Shown: positions 1 through 10,369 of the stretch, piece after piece | Layout: every line of letters starts with the position of its first letter | How positions within the stretch are numbered: the stretch's first letter is position 1 | Assembly (NCBI GenBank): GCA_016630905.1 | Contig: WBMQ01000012.1 | Coordinates: forward strand, 496,001 to 560,000 | Direction of reading: 5' to 3' | DNA: 64,000 nucleotides | Source of the DNA: Capillidium heterosporum | Taxonomy: Eukaryota > Entomophthoromycota > Entomophthoromycetes > Entomophthorales > Capillidiaceae | Made by a program: the position numbers and the translations under genes | The notes under the pieces: model-generated | Told to the model about the DNA's origin: nothing | The model's input: the letters and a program-made list of their open reading frames with translations, nothing else | Database searches by the model: none

Positions 1-303
1 TAGCTACAATCAGAAGCTCAAGTTGGCAGTACAGATAGTGTGTTTTGATAACTACAAATTGCAAGGTTAAATTCATAACACTATTCTAACTTTTCCATCG
101 ATAAGTGGAATTATTGAATGCAACTTATCCCATGTAGATAGATATACCGGCACAAATATACTTTGAACTTTCAAACCAACACCCGTAACATATGCTAACA
201 CATTATATATACGACTACACCACCTTCAAATCTACCGACTACGTTAAGAAATATAAATTTGACAAAAGAGGACTATGAAAATGTATTTATTAAATCCAAA
301 CAC
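1..303. other. Left-edge spacer, downstream of the first cysteine-rich gene
   Basis: AT-rich sequence lying 3' of the minus-strand gene at 304-582. I see no coding region or structured element in it. Confidence 0.4.
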
Positions 304-582
304 CTAACAGTTAGCACCACAAGTCCACTTATGACCCCAACACCCACCAAAGTCACCTGTTTTGGTACACGACAAAGTACTTGCACTTTCGGCTTTGCAA
401 CTGTAGCCACGAAGTCCCAAGCCATTCAAAAACTGATTACGGTGGTGAGTAGCGTCCCAACTGCACATGCGTTTACAGGTATAGTAACAACGACCTCCGC
501 TGTCCTTGGTTGCCGTACAAGCATCATCACAGGATAAAGCGACTAGAGTTAGGGTGGCGAAAATTAAAATATTTTTGAGCAT
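304..582 (-). CDS. Secreted ten-cysteine miniprotein, family copy 1
   Basis: This 92-residue protein has a hydrophobic signal peptide of about 17 residues (MLKNILIFATLTLVALS) that ends directly before a cysteine. The mature part is about 75 residues with ten cysteines: C-x3-C-x9-C-x3-C-x3-C, then C-x9-C-x8-C-x6-C-x3-C ending on the last residue. It carries the family motifs HHRNQFLNGL and FGGCWGHKWTC. It is the most divergent intact copy: one residue is missing between cysteines four and five. No intron is needed. The start is fixed by the signal peptide and a TATA box about 40 bases upstream. It lies head-to-head with copy 2 (1722-2003). The scaffold suggests a five-disulfide extracellular peptide such as an effector or antimicrobial-type protein. 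I recognise no named family, so function is unknown. Confidence 0.85.
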   Translation of the reverse strand: MLKNILIFATLTLVALSCDDACTATKDSGGRCYYTCKRMCSWDATHHRNQFLNGLGLRGYSCKAESASTLSCTKTGDFGGCWGHKWTCGANC

Positions 583-616
583 TCTTGTCTTTGGTGAGGA
601 AGGATGCTAGTGTCAG

Positions 617-627
617 CTTTATATAGG
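617..627 (-). promoter_or_regulatory. TATA box of cysteine-rich copy 1
   Basis: The minus strand reads CCTATATAAAG about 35-45 bases before the start codon. The same element stands at a similar place before every other family member. Confidence 0.65.
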
Positions 628-1657
628 TGACCTGGTGTCATCGTTTACTTGATTTGTAAATTGGCGGTAGAGTTTTCAAGCTGCTTAGAGTGTGATGTAA
701 AGATTCGATTTATGTACCGGAACCATATAGGGGAATGCTGGTCATTCAACTTATATGTTTCGGACTTGTAAGCTTTAACCTATTAGTTAAAGCAGGATAT
801 TGGCAAAGGCATAAATCTCACCTAACAGAAGCCATCCTACAGATCCAACCCCAAAGATACCCTGTCCATTCCGTCATACATGAATTTGGTTTTGGATAAC
901 TTGGACAATTTAGCTACCTGTCAAGGTCTTTACGCTTAAATATGCCGTCAGCAACTTTACCAACTTTGGCAAGACAATTAAATTCAGCCGATCAAGGGAG
1001 CCAAACTAAAATATGCTTGAGGCACAATTGCAACATTCTTCCATAAATATAACCAAGCTAATCGATTTGGCATCCGCTCAACTGCTAGCCTGCAGATGTA
1101 GGTTTTAGAATAAAACCCATCTATATGTAGATGGAATAACATTGGTAAAGGTACCTAGGTCTTAAACTATTTACCATTGGATTCATCAATTCTACCTTTT
1201 ATAGACCGAACCCATCTTTAGTTTGGCAGTTTGCATGCGAAACGTAGCACTTTAATGTAACTATATTTGGTAAAGTGTTAGCTAAATATAGCAAAGGCTG
1301 GCTGAATATCGACAAAGTGATTTACGTTTCAAATCAAAGCCGAGTCTTACTTACCTATATGGAGGAAATTTCCTATGGATACATTGCAATAAGTGCAGTG
1401 ACACCTTTTCACATTAGTGCTTACCCAACTTCGAGGCTAAATAGGAAGCTTTCCAATCAAGCTGGTCGAGCCACTATACCGAAGTTCTACTTCCATTGCT
1501 TATCGACAGAATACACCTGGCTCAATATATTGAAAAGAATTATACGAGACAACTGATATACTGTTAAACTTCGGTACATACTTTAAAAACACATAGATTC
1601 TCAAAAACCCACTACATAACATACAAAGTCACCATAAAAAATTGACATCTACAAAGA
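628..1657. promoter_or_regulatory. Divergent intergenic region between copies 1 and 2
   Basis: This roughly 1 kb spacer separates two head-to-head family members, so it carries both promoters. Stretches at 1419-1460 and 1572-1590 recur upstream of copy 3 (9796-9838 and 9935-9952) at matching distances from the start codon, showing the spacer was duplicated with the genes. No convincing gene lies inside. Confidence 0.55.
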
Positions 1658-1666
1658 TATATAAAG
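1658..1666 (+). promoter_or_regulatory. TATA box of cysteine-rich copy 2
   Basis: TATATAAAG lies 56-64 bases before the ATG. The leader after it is A/C-rich with no upstream ATG. Confidence 0.65.
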
Positions 1667-1721
1667 ACTTCCAAAACTATCCAATTTTAACAAAAAACAA
1701 ATCCAAATCCAACAATTCAAA

Positions 1722-2003
1722 ATGTTCAAGAATCTCATCCTCATCGCCACTCTCGTAGCCACCACCTTGGCCTGTGACTCTGCCTGCTCTGCCGCCAGTG
1801 ACCGCAATGGCCGCTGCTACTACTCTTGTACCGACAACGCCTGCCACTACTCAGGTTCCCATCACCGTGATCAGTTCTTGAATGGCCTATCCAACCGTGG
1901 CTATGATTGCAAGCCCGAAGGTTACAACAGCTTATCCTGCAAGAAGACAGCCAGCTTTGGTGGCTGTTGGACTCACAAGTGGACCTGTGGTTCTGGATGT
2001 TAA
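1722..2003 (+). CDS. Secreted ten-cysteine miniprotein, family copy 2
   Basis: A 93-residue protein with signal peptide MFKNLILIATLVATTLA followed at once by the first cysteine. Cysteines fall at residues 18, 22, 32, 36, 41, 63, 73, 82, 89 and 93, which would allow five disulfides. Motifs HHRDQFLNGL (about residues 47-56) and FGGCWTHKWTC (79-89) are the family signature. It is single-exon. Codon choice leans to C-ending codons compared with the AT-rich flanks, suggesting high expression. It is nearest to copy 3 (10088-10369). The protein is predicted to be exported; role unknown, with effector, antimicrobial or surface protein as the options. Confidence 0.88.
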   Translation: MFKNLILIATLVATTLACDSACSAASDRNGRCYYSCTDNACHYSGSHHRDQFLNGLSNRGYDCKPEGYNSLSCKKTASFGGCWTHKWTCGSGC

Positions 2004-3313
2004 GTGCTTTATCTTATATAAATATTACATTCTAATTTGATATTTTGTATTTTGCTTATATGTTTAGTATGTAGGTAGTCGTGTTGATATTGAGTTTTGT
2101 TGACAGTTGAGTTGGAGCTTATGGTTTTTGATGGGTTGGTTTGATATTTGATATAGAAGCCATGCAAATTCTTGGATTTAATTGATTTGAGGTTACAAAA
2201 GTTGCTCAAATTAATCAAGCATTCAGATTCGCCACCTTTAGTCTTTTGTTTTGTACGTGTTGAATAAACCATAGGTATGGTTTGATTTTTCTTGTTCTTC
2301 AATAGTACTATTTGGATTGTGTCTTTGTAAGGCTTTTAAGGTATGCTTTTATAGTAATTTTAGTCCAGTTGCTCGATCAGCTTCTAACTTGGAGTATCAA
2401 GTCTCTTCATCCAGTAGCTGTATATGCATTCCATTTTGAAGTGAAAACTATATATTTTGTAAAATATGCTATTTATGATATCTGCTACAGCAGTCCATTG
2501 ATTAAAAGTCATTGTTTTAAAGCTTAATACAGTTTGAATTTGAAAGCTACGATCCAACCTCCAAGCTTGATTCAAAGATGATTTAGCCATTACAAACTCT
2601 AGCCCACATGGCTATTTTGTTAGTTATATCTACAATATTCTGACGTCTGTTTAAGTGTAATATGTATTTCTATACGTCTCTTATACCTGATAAAATTGGA
2701 ACGGTACAGAGAATATTAGCATAGTTCCTACCTAAAGATGCTACGTAAGCCTTGGTTGAATCATCTACCAAATCATGAAGCTTCTCGCAATACTTCGTTT
2801 CAAATTAGTAGGGGTATTTTCAATACTTTATATAAATTTATTTATAAAGAAGGTATCTTATTAGCTCAGAACAGCTACTGCAAATTTTTGGTAGTACAGT
2901 GCTCATTGATCCGTCAAGGCCTCAAGTTTAAAATGAAATGAAAATAGGTGTATGTGCTCATTCTCTTTATTTCTACAGCTACTCCCCATTACGATGCTTT
3001 ATCACAAACACTATGATGTGCGCTCTAGTGAGTTAATCGCTCATTCCAAGAAGACGTGCTCAATAGGTCCCTGACTAACTGCACCCTATTTAATTTAGAA
3101 CCTTGTTTATCTTGCTGGGATGGACTTGATATTGGGTTGCTTCGATTCTAAAGCTGGTTTGTCAAAACTTAGATGTTTCCAAACTTATTCAATCAAATGT
3201 GCAATTCGATTGGATACTAATAAATTAGATGCATAAGCGAGAGTTTGTAGCCAGGGCCATCTAAAGATTGGAGCTTACTCATTTTAGGAAGGATGGAAAG
3301 GTGGCTGAGTGAT
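2004..3313. other. AT-rich spacer between copy 2 and the Zn-cluster regulator
   Basis: The first 150 bases resemble the 3' flank of copy 3 and are probably the 3' untranslated region of copy 2. The remainder has only short chance reading frames in both strands, and I found no gene. Confidence 0.4.
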
Positions 3314-5179
3314 CTAACTAACATCATAGAACTCACTCCCCAAGTCCAAGTTTTCCGCCTTTGCTATCAGCAAAACTAACTGCAGGTACTCGGCTGCGAA
3401 GCTGCAGTAAATCCTGTCCACCTGAAAGATCTTCAGGGCCGACTTCAAGTTGGCTATGGATTTTGCTACCAACACACTATCCTCCGAATTTGCATTCCTA
3501 ACCTGGTAGAGGGCGGCCAAGCAGAGGGAGTAAAGCTTGTAGGAGAGACCGGCAAAGTAGAAGGCATTGCCCATACTTGCTGAAAATTCAATGATATTAT
3601 CAGCCACCTTACTAGCTTTCTCCCTAAAGTAGATGGCTATATCTCGATCGTCGACCTTGGAAAAAGCTTGGTAGGTCTGAAGTAAGACAAAGTTCATGGT
3701 CAACTTCAATATGAAGGTGAAGGGGGGAGCTACATCTGCAGCTTTACCCTCGTTGTAGACAATGAGCTCTCTAAACTGGGTATCTACCTTTTGCTCCCAC
3801 AATCCTAAATTCTGCCCAGCTGTCCGTGCCAATCGGTTGACATCTGCCAGTTTGAAGTGTGGAATGCGCGTCGAAAATTCAAACTTGATTATCATGGCGC
3901 TCATGATGTAGCACAATTCCCCAAACAATTTGGTGAACAGGCAGGAGCACATCATGGCAAATTTGTACTCTTCAGAATCATCTTGTGAAAAGTCCATCGT
4001 ACTGAGCTTCGGGGACGGTCTAGTGCTGTACCAAAAATCGTGAGAAAGCGATTTGTTCACTGCAAACCCATACAGCTTGTCGTATATATGCAGCCACCAC
4101 CATATTCTATTTCGAAGTTCAATGGTCTCCAAATCAGTTCCAGGTGGTGAATCCCTATCCAGGCCTAAGGTATAGCTCATTCGGATGGCAAGGCCGAGCT
4201 TAAAGAACCCTTTGGAGAAGTCTTTGGGGTTGTGTTGGAAGCTGGACGTTAGGAGGAGTATACTGATGGTATCGAGCGTACAATCCAGATAACGGCTTTC
4301 CAATGCTTTGACCGCTGCATCACTGAAATAATCTCGTATGCTATCAGTCATCTCTGGAAGGTAGGTAGACCCGATGGAGCATATTATGCTCTGTAGTGCT
4401 GGAGGATGGCTCTCGAAGTTTTCGACTATCAAACGTTTGTTGACTATTGGTAATTGAGGATGCCAATACTGGAAGTATGCTTTTATACATCGATTTACTA
4501 TAAAAAATGAGCTAAACTTATCATATAAACTTTGAACGTCAATGAATTTACTAATGGGAGGGAGTATGACGGATGATGGAGCCTTACTACATCCAATCAG
4601 CTCATCTAGAGAACTGGGTTTGGAATGATGGACGATGTACATTGTCAGCAACTTTCCGATAGGGCTCTCACCGTAGTAGTCTAAAGTACCAGTCGTGAAG
4701 ACAAACACCCTTTGTTTGGTATCTACTATGGAATTTCGGAGCAGTACATGCAAAAGACCAAACTTGGCATTTACGTACTCTAGGAATAACTTGGAATGGA
4801 CAACTGTATCTCTTATCGAATATCTGTTATTCTTGGGCTTCCACAACCTCAAAGATCTATCGTTCAACTTTATTCCCACCTTTGTTGCCTTATCGCTTTG
4901 GTTTTGCTGCACTGCACATTTGTTATTAGTGACTGTCTCTGGAGCTTTAAAGTTGCTAAGGGTCAGATTTTTGAAGCTTTCTTTGCCTGCCTCTTCATTT
5001 AGCAACGTATCCATATGTAGTTTTTGTTTGTTGACCGGTTTTCTTCTAGCGATAAATGTATACGAGCATTCGAAGGATTTGTGCTGACACTTTCCACAGG
5101 TAGGGAGCTCCTTGTCGCAGTAAGTTCTTTGATGCCTACATCTATCGCAAGGAATCGACGATAGGTTGATATTTTCCAT
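3314..5179 (-). CDS. Zn(II)2Cys6 fungal transcription factor
   Basis: A 621-residue single-exon protein. The N-terminal zinc cluster is complete: cysteines at 11, 14, 21, 28, 31 and 38 follow the canonical C-x2-C-x6-C-x6-C-x2-C-x6-C spacing, and the cluster is followed by basic residues (ARRKP). Residues about 225-400 resemble the fungal-specific transcription factor regulatory domain, including the PQLPIVN segment, a region around LGLAIRMSYTLGLDRD and the RIWWWLHIYDK motif. The family acts in the nucleus as a DNA-binding activator or repressor, often of metabolic or secretion genes. The target is not evident from sequence. The neighbours on both sides are secreted cysteine-rich genes, so local control of that cluster is possible but only inference. 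Confidence 0.88.
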   Translation of the reverse strand: MENINLSSIPCDRCRHQRTYCDKELPTCGKCQHKSFECSYTFIARRKPVNKQKLHMDTLLNEEAGKESFKNLTLSNFKAPETVTNNKCAVQQNQSDKATKVGIKLNDRSLRLWKPKNNRYSIRDTVVHSKLFLEYVNAKFGLLHVLLRNSIVDTKQRVFVFTTGTLDYYGESPIGKLLTMYIVHHSKPSSLDELIGCSKAPSSVILPPISKFIDVQSLYDKFSSFFIVNRCIKAYFQYWHPQLPIVNKRLIVENFESHPPALQSIICSIGSTYLPEMTDSIRDYFSDAAVKALESRYLDCTLDTISILLLTSSFQHNPKDFSKGFFKLGLAIRMSYTLGLDRDSPPGTDLETIELRNRIWWWLHIYDKLYGFAVNKSLSHDFWYSTRPSPKLSTMDFSQDDSEEYKFAMMCSCLFTKLFGELCYIMSAMIIKFEFSTRIPHFKLADVNRLARTAGQNLGLWEQKVDTQFRELIVYNEGKAADVAPPFTFILKLTMNFVLLQTYQAFSKVDDRDIAIYFREKASKVADNIIEFSASMGNAFYFAGLSYKLYSLCLAALYQVRNANSEDSVLVAKSIANLKSALKIFQVDRIYCSFAAEYLQLVLLIAKAENLDLGSEFYDVS

Positions 5180-6968
5180 GGCTGTAGCTATTAAAAACCT
5201 TAAATACCCAAATACTCATGTTTAATATTTACTGCAAATGCCTTTTTGCAAGCATTGTCAAACATCTAGGTGAAAATGTATTCTGACACCCTGTTCACTT
5301 TGAAGCATATTTCCAATGAAAACTGCAGTACATGACATAAATTAGGTTAAACTTGCAAGTGGTATTCCAATAAATTTATGAGATATCAACGCTATTAGGC
5401 AACTCACTTATTTTTAAACCTATATGGTTTAATTTCCTACAGCCATATTTTGGGTGAAATGCGGCTTAAACCCTTTATTCCCTTTGGAAATTTTCAATCC
5501 AAATCATATATATAGGTCTTGAACAAGGATGCCTAACTTTATCTAGCATTTCGAAATCTTTGGAGACTAAATACAGCTAATTGTACACCATCCATGCGAA
5601 ATAAGCTTTCTATCTCTAGCTCGATTTACCTTGAACTATATAAAGGAAGCTAAACTCATATTGCAACTTACAGCCACTCAACTAAATCTTTAAAAAGACA
5701 CTTTCTGACTTGCAAAACAATTACTTGCCAGCTAATAGCTATCATGACTTTATCAAGTGAATGTTTTTAGTCCATAAGTTTACATGTTAAAATGCCCATT
5801 CAATGAAATCGGAGTATTATATCTAATATTTCTTACATTTGGAAGGATTCAAACATCTGTGCTATAAAATTTTAATGTGTGCATGTTTTCAGCTTTGGTA
5901 ACAATGATGGTAGCAATTTTCCATCAAATCACTTAAACATATCCTTTCGAAACTTAGACTACAAAAGGATAATAGCTGCTAAGATCAGTGTAAATAAAGC
6001 GTATAAAAGGAACATTGATCAAGCAAGCAAGCTAGCTTGTATTTTAAATAACAGTAGAAATGTAAATTTAAGGCTATATGGCAAAATAATAAATAGAAAG
6101 CTTCATTGTCATCCCTGTTAGTTACAAAGCACTCTAATTAAAATATAATTATCTTAAATATATGTATAATTTCAGGCTAGAATTTTAATTTAGGAGGGAA
6201 TGTAACTGTCAAGAAGTCCGTATACAACTGCATCAACTTCAGTTTCTAAATTAGGAGCTACAGATAACATCAACTTTATCTAAAGGGATGAAATCCTTAG
6301 CACTTCAGTAGATGGCTCAATTTGCAATCTACCTGGTGTTAGGTATGATGGGCAATACCAACTCCAGTAAGAGCTATAAATTAGCTGCTTTATCGATGAC
6401 TACTATTTGCATGATATGAACCAAAAGGCACGCACTACTGGCTTTAAAGGTAGGTAGTACTGGCTCAAATATCTAAATAAGTTACCATAGGTATCCTCAA
6501 CCTAAGAATAGTGAATATATTACTCGAATATCAGCCACATATCCATTATTCATTTTAGCAAAGCTCAATACTTTTTCACTAGGTAAATCGCCAATATCTG
6601 TGAAGTGGAACTATATTTATAAATTATCATTGAGAGTATAGATTCCTTGTTTTAAAGTTTAATGAGCCACTTCTAAAATAGTAGAAGTTACTAAAAAGCT
6701 AGATATGTGTAAGGTATTTTATTCTATAGAATGAGAAGCTTTTTAATAAGACAATTATTGAATCTGAGTTTCCATTAATGAAAATATACTAATTGCAAGA
6801 TGTAATATATTTTCAATGCGAATATTTTGAAACGCAATACTAACTCAATAAAATCTATATGCATTATCTTTAACCTATAATTATCAACAATATAAACTTT
6901 TTATATAATATATATGGCTGACTTTCATATAAATTATAAATCTATCTTTACCAGTAACCTTTACCTTA
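5180..6968. other. Spacer upstream of the Zn-cluster gene, with an orphan TATA box
   Basis: Contains the regulator's promoter next to 5180. At 5635-5645 (plus strand) there is CTATATAAAGG in the same style as the cysteine-rich genes, followed by an A/C-rich leader. The next ATG opens a frame of only eight codons, so it looks like a promoter that has lost its gene. No other gene is supported. Confidence 0.35.
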
Positions 6969-7336
6969 ATATTCAAATCCATTATTCTTATCACTATCCT
7001 CATTTCAGCTGCTTACTGCCAAACTAACTATTTCACCATCGCTGTAATCTATTGTGGGCATTAGCCTGAAGGTAACAACCTTGACTGTGAAATCTCAGTT
7101 CATAGTAAGAGTGAAGACGCTGATACTTTAATTTGTGAAAGTCATGACTCCTGCTAAAGGTCTCTCGGAGCAAGTAAATATGATGGCTACAAAGTCAATA
7201 GCTCCTACTGTGACATTGCAAGATTTGAAATCAAGACCATTGACAGTACTAATGGGGAGAAGGTTACCAAAGGTAGGAAGTTAATACCTGGCATGGAGGA
7301 CAATATAATGTATATATATCGAAGATTTCGATTCTA
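6969..7336 (+). pseudogene. Decayed secreted cysteine-containing protein
   Basis: One frame reads through a hydrophobic leader (FKSIILITILISAAYC), then a polar cysteine-containing region of about 100 residues ending after IYRRFRF. It is broken by an ATA in place of the start ATG, an in-frame TAG soon after the leader and a TAA later. A TATA-like stretch lies about 60-70 bases upstream. The cysteine spacing does not match the ten-cysteine family, so this looks like a different secreted protein. Identity is unknown. Confidence 0.45.
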
Positions 7337-8643
7337 GTAAGGGAGATATTCAATAAAGTTATTTTTAAAGACCTTTGATACGTAGATTCCCTTTATTCCT
7401 CTCAACAACTTTCTAGAATTAGCTTGTTATCAAGGGTACCTGCAATAAACCTAGCCAATTTATAAAACTTTATACCTGATAGCAAACTTTTATCAATTAT
7501 TTGCACTTGAAATGGTATGTTAATAAAGTCATATACATATTCCTGCAACATTATATGAGGAGCTATTTGCAAGAACGAACCAAGTTTAAAAATTAGTATC
7601 CCATACATCCATCCACATAAATTTAATATATACAGGCTGGAATTCATTTCCAACCTATCGTTTTAAATAGCTTTAGATGACTGCTTCAATTTACATTGAT
7701 ATTTTAGATGGATGTTTCGATCTGCTATGAAAAACCTTTTACTATATACTATAATTGTAAATGATTTTTTATATATCCCTTACTTTATTTATACATGGCA
7801 CTTTACTCTTAATTCAGATGCTACCGCTTGATGGTAAAGAAACTAGCGCCTCGATTTTTAAACTTGGAATCAAAGGTAATAATATAAATCCACTACAGGT
7901 AAACCCAGGATGATGCTTGACCTAAGTGCAATTCCACCTTCTCTACAAATCTCAAAAACCTTTACTATCTTTTAAAGTAACTTATTACGAAGATTTTACT
8001 GTATATGAGTATAAAGGAAACTAACGTAAAAGTACTACCTTGATTTAAAAACTCTAGACATACAGTCAAAATACTAACCGACTATTCCCATATTTGCAGT
8101 TTATTTGCTATTTAGATATTGGAAAGAGGTACTGACCATAATTAAAGTCTACCTATTCAACTATAAATGGATAGAGCACTTATTCCTACATATGACAATT
8201 GCTAACAAACACAATGTTGCAAATATGTTGATGACCTATATTATCGAAGGTCGCTGAGCTCCTTTAGCGTGTTCAAGGCCAAATTAGTTTTTCTTTGACT
8301 ATTTCTTGAAGACAATCAAAACTTTAATATTTGCTTCTGCTAACTTGCTTCGCTGCAAGCTGAATAACAAAAAAAAACAATCTCAATGAAACGTGTGTAT
8401 CATATAAGTACTATAAATCCAGACACATTGTAGTAGACTAGTATACTAGAAATGGAAAAATACATTATAAATGGATATAAAAGCTTATATAGTCAGTATT
8501 AAATTTAATGAGCATTTTAGTGAGTACTATAGATTGCTTTCAATTATATATAAGCCTCTAAGTAGGTTAAAATTTTAAATTACAAACCAAGATAACGATA
8601 TAAAAAAATATAATGTAAAGGTGGTAGTTTGTTTATTGTACAA
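7337..8643. other. AT-rich spacer
   Basis: Low-complexity AT-rich DNA with chance frames only (the longest is an 83-codon minus frame without a recognisable feature). Nothing supported. Confidence 0.35.
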
Positions 8644-8920
8644 CTAAAGCTTTTCACCACAAGTCCACTTGTGATCGCAACAGCCATCAAATTGAGTATC
8701 CTTCTTACAAGAGAGTACTTGAATTTTCTGACTTGCAACTGTAGCTACGTATCTATAGCCCGTTTAAGAATTGATCACGGTAGTAAGTAGCGTCTCATTT
8801 GCACATGTGTTCACATGTATAATATTAGCGATCTCCATTCTCCTTGGTTTCTGTACAAAAATCATCATAGGATAAAGCGACGAGGGTTAGAGTAGCGAAA
8901 ATTAATATACTTTTGAACGT
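8644..8920 (-). pseudogene. Cysteine-rich family pseudogene, sister of copy 1
   Basis: The minus strand aligns over its whole length with copy 1, including the leader, the HHR-region and the ending DHKWTCG. Lesions visible directly: the start codon is ACG, there are several in-frame stops (after GDR, in the cysteine four to five region and before the second half), and two bases are missing near the seventh cysteine, shifting the frame. The upstream TATA box (about 8961-8971) is still present. It stands in the same head-to-head position to copy 3 as copy 1 does to copy 2. Confidence 0.85.
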
Positions 8921-10020
8921 GAGTAGATTGTAATATATTTTAAAAATAGTGACTATGTTGGCTTTATATAATTGATTCAATGCTTAAGGTTAGTTTAGAT
9001 TGTGGAATATTACTATAAATTTTAAAGAAATGGTTTGTATACTACTCGTTTCAGCAAAACTGAATGGCTATACTTAAACTGAACTTAGTCATAGTCATTC
9101 AATTTTTCTGAATCGAATAGTAAGTGTCTTCATTTTATATGCTGGCACTATATACAAGAATAATAGCAGCAGAGTTTGTGGACTTTGGAATCAAGTATTG
9201 ACCATTGACTTTTGTAAGTCTTCAGTAGGGAGCATAGAATTGACATGATAGAAGCTCTCATTTCATTACAACTTCAGGGAGTTGGGTTTCGTTTCAGATA
9301 GCAATGTCCTTTTCCGAAAAACTTCTATACTTAAACCTAACGTTATCGACTTACGAATAAAGGTCAGAGGGGCAGATAATGTTTTCTAAATTTGAGTGTT
9401 TAGTAAACCTTCTCCAGAAGTCCGACTTTGTCAGTTTATATTTTTGGGAAAAACCAAAGTTAATACCGATTACCTCTGTAATGACGAAGTTGTAGGTATT
9501 GGATCTGTGGTAAGAGATATTAGTTTTCAATCCTTATGATACGATGTAGGTAATAAATCATTGGAAAAGATTTAATAACTTTAGACGATGAACATGATCC
9601 ATTTAAAGCTTCAGTAGATTTAACCCATACTATACTTTGATTAAATGCAAAGACATATTTAATAGGATGTTGGTTACATGGAGTAAACTTTTCTAAACAA
9701 GATGAAAGCTACTTGAAGTATAATCGATCACTCGATTCTGTGTCTATTTTTATCACATTTCTAGTAGTTTCGATAGAGTGATGCTTTTCAAATCAGCCTT
9801 ACCTAACCTCGAGGCTAAATAGGCTTATTTTCAATCAATATATAGCTAACTTATATTTTTCCCAGAAAGCTGAAGTATATGTAGCTCATTATAGTAGAAT
9901 CTATCATAGGAAACAAAGAAAATGGGTTACGGTGCGGTACATACTTTAAAAAATAAAAGTTTAACAGTTCAACACATAGAGTATCAAGTCATCATATAAA
10001 AATTTAGACAGTTATGAGGC
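8921..10020. promoter_or_regulatory. Divergent spacer of block 2
   Basis: Intergenic region between the pseudogene and copy 3. Segments 9796-9838 and 9935-9952 match segments upstream of copy 2. No gene seen. Confidence 0.5.
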
Positions 10021-10029
10021 TATATAAAG
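10021..10029 (+). promoter_or_regulatory. TATA box of cysteine-rich copy 3
   Basis: TATATAAAG lies about 59-67 bases before the ATG, as for copy 2. Confidence 0.65.
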
Positions 10030-10087
10030 ACCCTCAAAATATCTACTTTCAACAGAACAAATCAATTGCAGAGCTCATTCATCCAAA

Positions 10088-10369
10088 ATGTTCAAGAACC
10101 TTATCCTAATTACTACTCTCGTAGCCACTACTTTGGCCTGTGACTTGGCTTGCTCAGCTGCTAGTGATCGTAATGGTCGTTGCTATTATGCCTGTACCGA
10201 CAACAAGTGCGGATTCGCCGGATCCCATCACCGTGACCAATTCCTCAATGGATTGTCAACTCGCGGTTATAATTGTAGACCTGAAGGGTACAACAGTTTA
10301 TCTTGTGCCAAGACAGCTAGCTTTGGTGGATGCTGGACTCACAAATGGACTTGTGGTCGTGGCTGTTAA
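10088..10369 (+). CDS. Secreted ten-cysteine miniprotein, family copy 3
   Basis: A 93-residue protein with signal peptide MFKNLILITTLVATTLA and the same ten cysteine positions as copy 2. Most substitutions relative to copy 2 sit around cysteine five and in the loop after cysteine six. Motifs HHRDQFLNGL and FGGCWTHKWTC are unchanged. It is single-exon with a strong TATA box. Its partner across the divergent spacer is the pseudogene at 8644-8920, so only one gene of this duplicated pair survives. Predicted extracellular; function unknown. Confidence 0.87.
   Translation: MFKNLILITTLVATTLACDLACSAASDRNGRCYYACTDNKCGFAGSHHRDQFLNGLSTRGYNCRPEGYNSLSCAKTASFGGCWTHKWTCGRGC

Larger units (their letters stand above)
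304..2100. repeat. Segmental duplication, block 1 (divergent pair: copy 1 and copy 2)
   Basis: The block holds a minus-strand and a plus-strand family member whose start codons are about 1.14 kb apart. Block 2 (8644-10440) has the same layout with about 1.17 kb spacing, similar promoter-proximal sequence before the right-hand gene and a related 3' flank. The left gene of block 2 resembles copy 1 and its right gene resembles copy 2. Confidence 0.65.

Noticed and set aside
259-537. Plus-strand 92-codon frame overlapping copy 1
   Set aside because: It is antisense to the copy 1 coding region, lacks an ATG-supported signal peptide or motif and exists only because copy 1 has biased codons.
1275-1556. 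Plus-strand frame of 93 codons in the copy 1/copy 2 spacer
   Set aside because: No ATG at its 5' end and no protein-like features; the corresponding spacer of block 2 shares sequence but not the open frame.
4695-5087. 130-codon plus-strand frame
   Set aside because: Antisense shadow of the Zn-cluster transcription factor.
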